A DNA stretch of 8,184 bases from Methanomicrobiales archaeon. GTDB lineage: Archaea > Halobacteriota > Methanomicrobia > Methanomicrobiales > JACTUA01. This document shows positions 5,734 to 8,184 of this stretch, one piece after another (within the stretch, counting starts at the first letter, position 1; each line of letters begins with the position of its first letter). The notes under the pieces were generated by a model, which did not search any database, was not told the DNA's origin, and worked only from the letters and a program-made list of their open reading frames with translations. Made by a program: the position numbers and the translations under genes. The stretch spans positions 1 through 8,184 of the forward strand of contig JAJRCY010000036.1 of NCBI GenBank assembly GCA_028678715.1, read 5' to 3'.

Positions 5734-7083
5734 ATGGAGCAGCCGGAAGAGCTGGTGCAGATCAAGGAGCTGCTGAAGGGGAACCCCCAGGGTATGTCCA
5801 TCACCGAGATATCCCGGGAGCTCGGGAAGAACATGCACTCGGTGGGCCGGTATCTGGACAACCTCCGCCTCTCCGGGCAGGTGGTGATGCGGACGTACGG
5901 CAAGGCCAAGGTCTTCTCCCTGGCCCGGCGGGTACCGCTCGCCCACATGCTGAGCTGTTCACGGGAGATGATCCTCGTGCTGGACCGGGATCTGCGGGTG
6001 GTGATGATCAATGACCCCTTCCTCTCCTTTCTGCACCTCCCTTCCGGGGAGGTCACGGGAAGGCACCTGGAACACCTGCCTCTCCCGGATCCGGATGCAC
6101 AGGAGCTCCTGCGGAACTTTACCTCCCGGCTGCGGGAGCACGGGTCTGACACGCATTACCATGAGCACATCAGGTTTGGTACCGGGACAGGGGAACGCTT
6201 CCTGGGCGTGAATGTCATCCCCCTGGTGTTCGACGACGGGGACCCGGGGTACGCCATCGTGGTCTTTGATATCACCGAAGAACACAGGGCCCACCTGGCG
6301 CTGGAAGCCCGGGAGGCACAGTACCGGGAGCTGGTGGAGCTGGCCCATGCCATCATCCTGAAAATGGACAGGAACGGCAGGATCACCTTCTTCAACGAGT
6401 ACGCAGAGCGCTTTTTCGGTATCCCGAAGGACCGTGCGCTCGGGAGGGCTGCCGGGGTCCTGATCTTCCGCCAGGGAAACGCGGGCGAGCACAATCTGGA
6501 CGATCTGATCCGGGCCCTCTGCAGCGGGGGGGCGGTACCGGCCGGGATGGAGACCTCCCATACCACGGCGGACAGGCGGCAGGTCTGGGTCCGCTGGACT
6601 CACCGGGCAATCCTGGATGCCGGGAGACACTGCACCGGTATCCTTTCGGTGGGAAGCGACATCACCGAGCACCGGAGGATGGACGAGGATCTGAAGGCCA
6701 GCGAGGCCCGGTACCGGGACCTGGCCAACCTCCTCCCGGTACCGGTCTTTGAGTGCAACGAGCGGGGGCAGTTCACGTTCGGAAACCAGGAGGCCCTCCA
6801 GATGTTCGGGTACAGCATGGACGATGCCCGTGCCGGCATCCACATCCTCTCCATGATCGCGCCCGAGGACCGGGAACGGGCCAGGCGGAACATGGATCTC
6901 GTCCTCAGGGAGGGGAGACGGACGCGGGAAGAGTATGCGGCGCTGCGCAAGGACGGGGTCCGGGTTCCCATCCTTGCATTCTCGGCGCCCCTCATGAAGA
7001 GGGGGAAGATCGCCGGGATCCGGGGGATCGTGATTGACCGGACCGGCAGCTTGCCCGGTGCAGAGAGCCCCCGCAATCCCTGA
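5734..7083 (+). CDS. Winged-helix DNA-binding, triple-PAS one-component regulator
   Basis: 449 residues. An N-terminal winged helix-turn-helix (about 5-64) has a recognition region SITEISRELGKNMHSVGRYLDNLRLSG and a wing VVMRTYGKAKVFSLA. It is followed by three PAS domains: about 70-185 (EMILVLDRDLRVVMIND, ending FDITEEHRAH), 187-310 (YRELVELAHAIILKMDRNGRITFFNEYAERFFG) and 318-440 (YRDLANLLPVPVFECNERGQFTFGNQEALQMFGYS). There is no histidine kinase, GGDEF or output domain after the PAS array and no membrane segment, so this should be a cytoplasmic one-component transcription regulator in which PAS ligands alter DNA binding. This design is frequent in Methanomicrobia; the ligand cannot be told from sequence. 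ATG 5734 has no SD, but a TATA box centred about 26 bases upstream predicts a leaderless mRNA. It is divergent from the S-layer-like/RND operon, the most likely target together with its own promoter. Confidence 0.88.
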   Translation: MEQPEELVQIKELLKGNPQGMSITEISRELGKNMHSVGRYLDNLRLSGQVVMRTYGKAKVFSLARRVPLAHMLSCSREMILVLDRDLRVVMINDPFLSFLHLPSGEVTGRHLEHLPLPDPDAQELLRNFTSRLREHGSDTHYHEHIRFGTGTGERFLGVNVIPLVFDDGDPGYAIVVFDITEEHRAHLALEAREAQYRELVELAHAIILKMDRNGRITFFNEYAERFFGIPKDRALGRAAGVLIFRQGNAGEHNLDDLIRALCSGGAVPAGMETSHTTADRRQVWVRWTHRAILDAGRHCTGILSVGSDITEHRRMDEDLKASEARYRDLANLLPVPVFECNERGQFTFGNQEALQMFGYSMDDARAGIHILSMIAPEDRERARRNMDLVLREGRRTREEYAALRKDGVRVPILAFSAPLMKRGKIAGIRGIVIDRTGSLPGAESPRNP

Positions 7084-7084
7084 T

Positions 7085-7123
7085 CCCGGGACGGGTCCAC
7101 CCCGGGCACCCTATCCCTTTTAT
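7085..7123 (+). terminator. Possible terminator after the PAS regulator
   Basis: CCCGGG at 7085-7090 and again at 7101-7106 can form a 6-bp stem with a 10-base loop starting one base after the stop codon; TTTTAT (7118-7123) follows 11 bases later. The TTTTAT could instead be a weak TATA element for the phosphorylase gene, whose leader would then be about 120 bases. The sequence alone does not decide between the two. Confidence 0.35.
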
Positions 7124-7255
7124 CTCCTGCCGCCCGATCCGGTACCCATGGAGTGCGGTGGCGGTTCGTCCCTCCCTGCCCGGCGCTTCCCGGGCTGGTG
7201 TCGGGATCGCAGGGAAGGGAGCAGGTTGTCGGGGAGGAAGTCCCGGGGGGACCCT

Positions 7256-7261
7256 GGAGGG
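7256..7261 (+). promoter_or_regulatory. Shine-Dalgarno GGAGGG fixing the phosphorylase start
   Basis: GGAGGG ends 8 bases before ATG 7270. The frame is open upstream to GTG 7153, but that stretch has no SD and is unlike the family, whose first strand is the GG(T/S) motif right after the start. Confidence 0.7.
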
Positions 7262-7269
7262 AAGGCCTG

Positions 7270-7941
7270 ATGCTGGCACTCATCGGCGGCACCAGCTTCC
7301 GGTTTGCCGATCTCCCCCCGCTGGAGAGGGAGAGCGTGAATACCCCCTTCGGCCCCGCGGAGGTTCTCTGCGGGGACTACCTGATGCTCATGCGGCACCA
7401 GCGGGGTCTCCCCCCGCACCGGATCAACTTCCGCGCCGGCATGGCGGCCCTCGCCATCCGGGGGGCTGACCGGGTGGTGGCATTCGGGTGTTCGGGGTCC
7501 CTGAAGAAGAAGATCCCGCCGGGATCCCTCGTGATCCCGGATGACTACCTGAGCTGGGCCGACATCCCCTCGTTCCATGACCATGCCATCTCCCATGTCC
7601 GGCCGGAGATCGACCCGTACCTCCGCACGGAACTCTCCCGGCTGGTGCCGGAGGCGATCCCCCGCGGGGTCTACGCCCAGACCCGCGGCCCGCGGCTTGA
7701 GACGGTCGCCGAGGTGAAGGCGCTGGCCCGGATCGCGGATATCGTGGGGATGACCCTTGCCAGCGAAGCCACTCTCGCGAGGGAGATGGACCTGCACTTT
7801 GCCGCGCTCTGCACCGTCGATAACTACGCCCATGGACTGGGGAACGAGGTACTCACCTACGAACAGGTCCTGGAATCGGCACGGGTACACGGGGACAGGA
7901 CCGCGGAGATTGTCCTGAGGATCGTGGAGGCCCTGGCATGA
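7270..7941 (+). CDS. MTAP/MTIP-family nucleoside phosphorylase (probable 5'-methylthioinosine / 6-oxopurine phosphorylase)
   Basis: 223 residues. It cleaves a purine nucleoside with phosphate, releasing the base and a ribose-1-phosphate. Motifs: phosphate loop IGGTSF (5-10), RHQRGLPPHRINFRAGMAAL (42-61) with Arg42/His43 and the PPHRIN signature, FGCSGSLKKKIPPGSLVIPDDY (72-93), QTRGPRLET (137-145), GMTLASEATLARE (160-172) with the sugar-binding Met161, and base-site CTVDNYAHG (181-189). The Asn185 pattern resembles 6-oxopurine/MTI enzymes rather than MTAPs acting on 6-aminopurines, which use Asp; I align this by eye only. It is about 20-30 residues shorter than typical members, with no motif missing. 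ATG 7270 follows GGAGGG. Its stop overlaps the downstream deaminase start (ATGA), so the two are translationally coupled and the pair suggests MTA or 5'-deoxyadenosine salvage through the inosine form. Confidence 0.87.
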   Translation: MLALIGGTSFRFADLPPLERESVNTPFGPAEVLCGDYLMLMRHQRGLPPHRINFRAGMAALAIRGADRVVAFGCSGSLKKKIPPGSLVIPDDYLSWADIPSFHDHAISHVRPEIDPYLRTELSRLVPEAIPRGVYAQTRGPRLETVAEVKALARIADIVGMTLASEATLAREMDLHFAALCTVDNYAHGLGNEVLTYEQVLESARVHGDRTAEIVLRIVEALA

Positions 7942-8184
7942 CAGTGGAGGACGACCGGGAGGAGATCTTCCGGGCCAGGGGCGGGATCCTGATCCTGGGG
8001 GCAACCCTGGGAAACGAGACCCGGGATCTTTTCATCGGGAGCAACGGGCTCATCGAGTACGTGGGCACGGCCGGGGCCAACCGGTACCGCAGGGATGCCG
8101 CCGTGACCATCGATGGCCGCCACTGCCTGGTGCTCCCCGGCCTTGTGAACACCCACACCCACGCGGCCATGACGCTCCTCCGGG
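7938..8184 (+). CDS. dadD: Amidohydrolase, 5'-deoxyadenosine/MTA/SAH deaminase family (N-terminal part)
   Basis: Only the first 82 codons lie in the window; the frame is open to the edge. The N-terminal region has the composite beta-sandwich of amidohydrolases (GGILILGATL, then LFIGSNGLIEYVG) and VLPGLVNTHTHAAMTLLR, where HTH is the first metal-binding pair of the TIM barrel and NTHTHAAMTLLRG is characteristic of the MTA/SAH deaminase (MtaD/DadD) group. The methanogen enzyme deaminates 5'-deoxyadenosine, methylthioadenosine and S-adenosylhomocysteine to inosine forms. ATG 7938 overlaps the phosphorylase stop (ATGA) and has GGAGG (7926-7930) seven bases upstream within that gene. The gene symbol is by family and neighbour; with most of the protein missing, other adenosine-type deaminases or a chlorohydrolase-like enzyme cannot be excluded. 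Confidence 0.82.
   Translation, partial: MTVEDDREEIFRARGGILILGATLGNETRDLFIGSNGLIEYVGTAGANRYRRDAAVTIDGRHCLVLPGLVNTHTHAAMTLLR

Noticed and set aside
5959..6843. 294-codon minus-strand open frame opposite the PAS regulator
   Set aside because: No recognisable motifs; the plus strand encodes clear PAS domains.
7120..8004. 294-codon minus-strand open frame opposite the phosphorylase
   Set aside because: No recognisable motifs; the plus strand has all phosphorylase signatures with an SD.

Overview
The window looks like a high-GC methanogenic archaeon, most likely order Methanomicrobiales (Methanoculleus- or Methanoregulaceae-like; genus not certain). The reasons are AT-rich archaeal TATA boxes set in otherwise GC-rich DNA, GGAGG/GAGGT ribosome binding sites, a COG1361-type S-layer-like protein paired with an archaeal HAE3-family RND permease, a winged-helix/multi-PAS one-component regulator, and a methylthioinosine phosphorylase-like gene overlapping a 5'-deoxyadenosine/MTA deaminase-like gene. 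No rRNA, tRNA, CRISPR array, transposase or phage gene was seen.

Layout. 1-317: no recognisable gene, a few short repeats. 318-785 (+): NimA-like/pyridoxamine 5'-phosphate oxidase-like flavoprotein. 931-1584 (+): free-standing class I glutamine amidotransferase with its own TATA box and strong SD. 1585-1900: intergenic region between convergent genes, holding a nested palindrome built from four copies of a ~15-bp TATCCTCAC-N-GGGGG element around a strong central hairpin. 1901-4156 (-): HAE3-type RND/MMPL permease. 4268-5581 (-): secreted, C-terminally membrane-anchored three-repeat CARDB/COG1361 protein, just upstream of the permease in the same direction, probably one operon. 5582-5733: divergent promoter region with two TATA boxes and an exact 10-bp inverted repeat. 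5734-7083 (+): winged-helix + three-PAS regulator, probably translated from a leaderless mRNA. 7084-7269: spacer with a GC hairpin and a weak T-rich motif. 7270-7941 (+): MTAP/MTIP-family nucleoside phosphorylase. 7938-8184 (+, runs off the edge): amidohydrolase of the 5'-deoxyadenosine/MTA/SAH deaminase family, overlapping the previous gene by ATGA.

How the genes may work together. The S-layer-like protein and the RND permease look like a two-part envelope export or lipid-handling system. The divergent PAS regulator is the natural candidate to control it, and itself, through the TCACATGTAT inverted repeat. At the right edge the deaminase would turn methylthioadenosine or 5'-deoxyadenosine into the inosine form, and the phosphorylase would split that into hypoxanthine and a 5-modified ribose-1-phosphate; this two-step route is known in methanogens. 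The two left-hand genes are single-gene units with no clear functional link to the rest.
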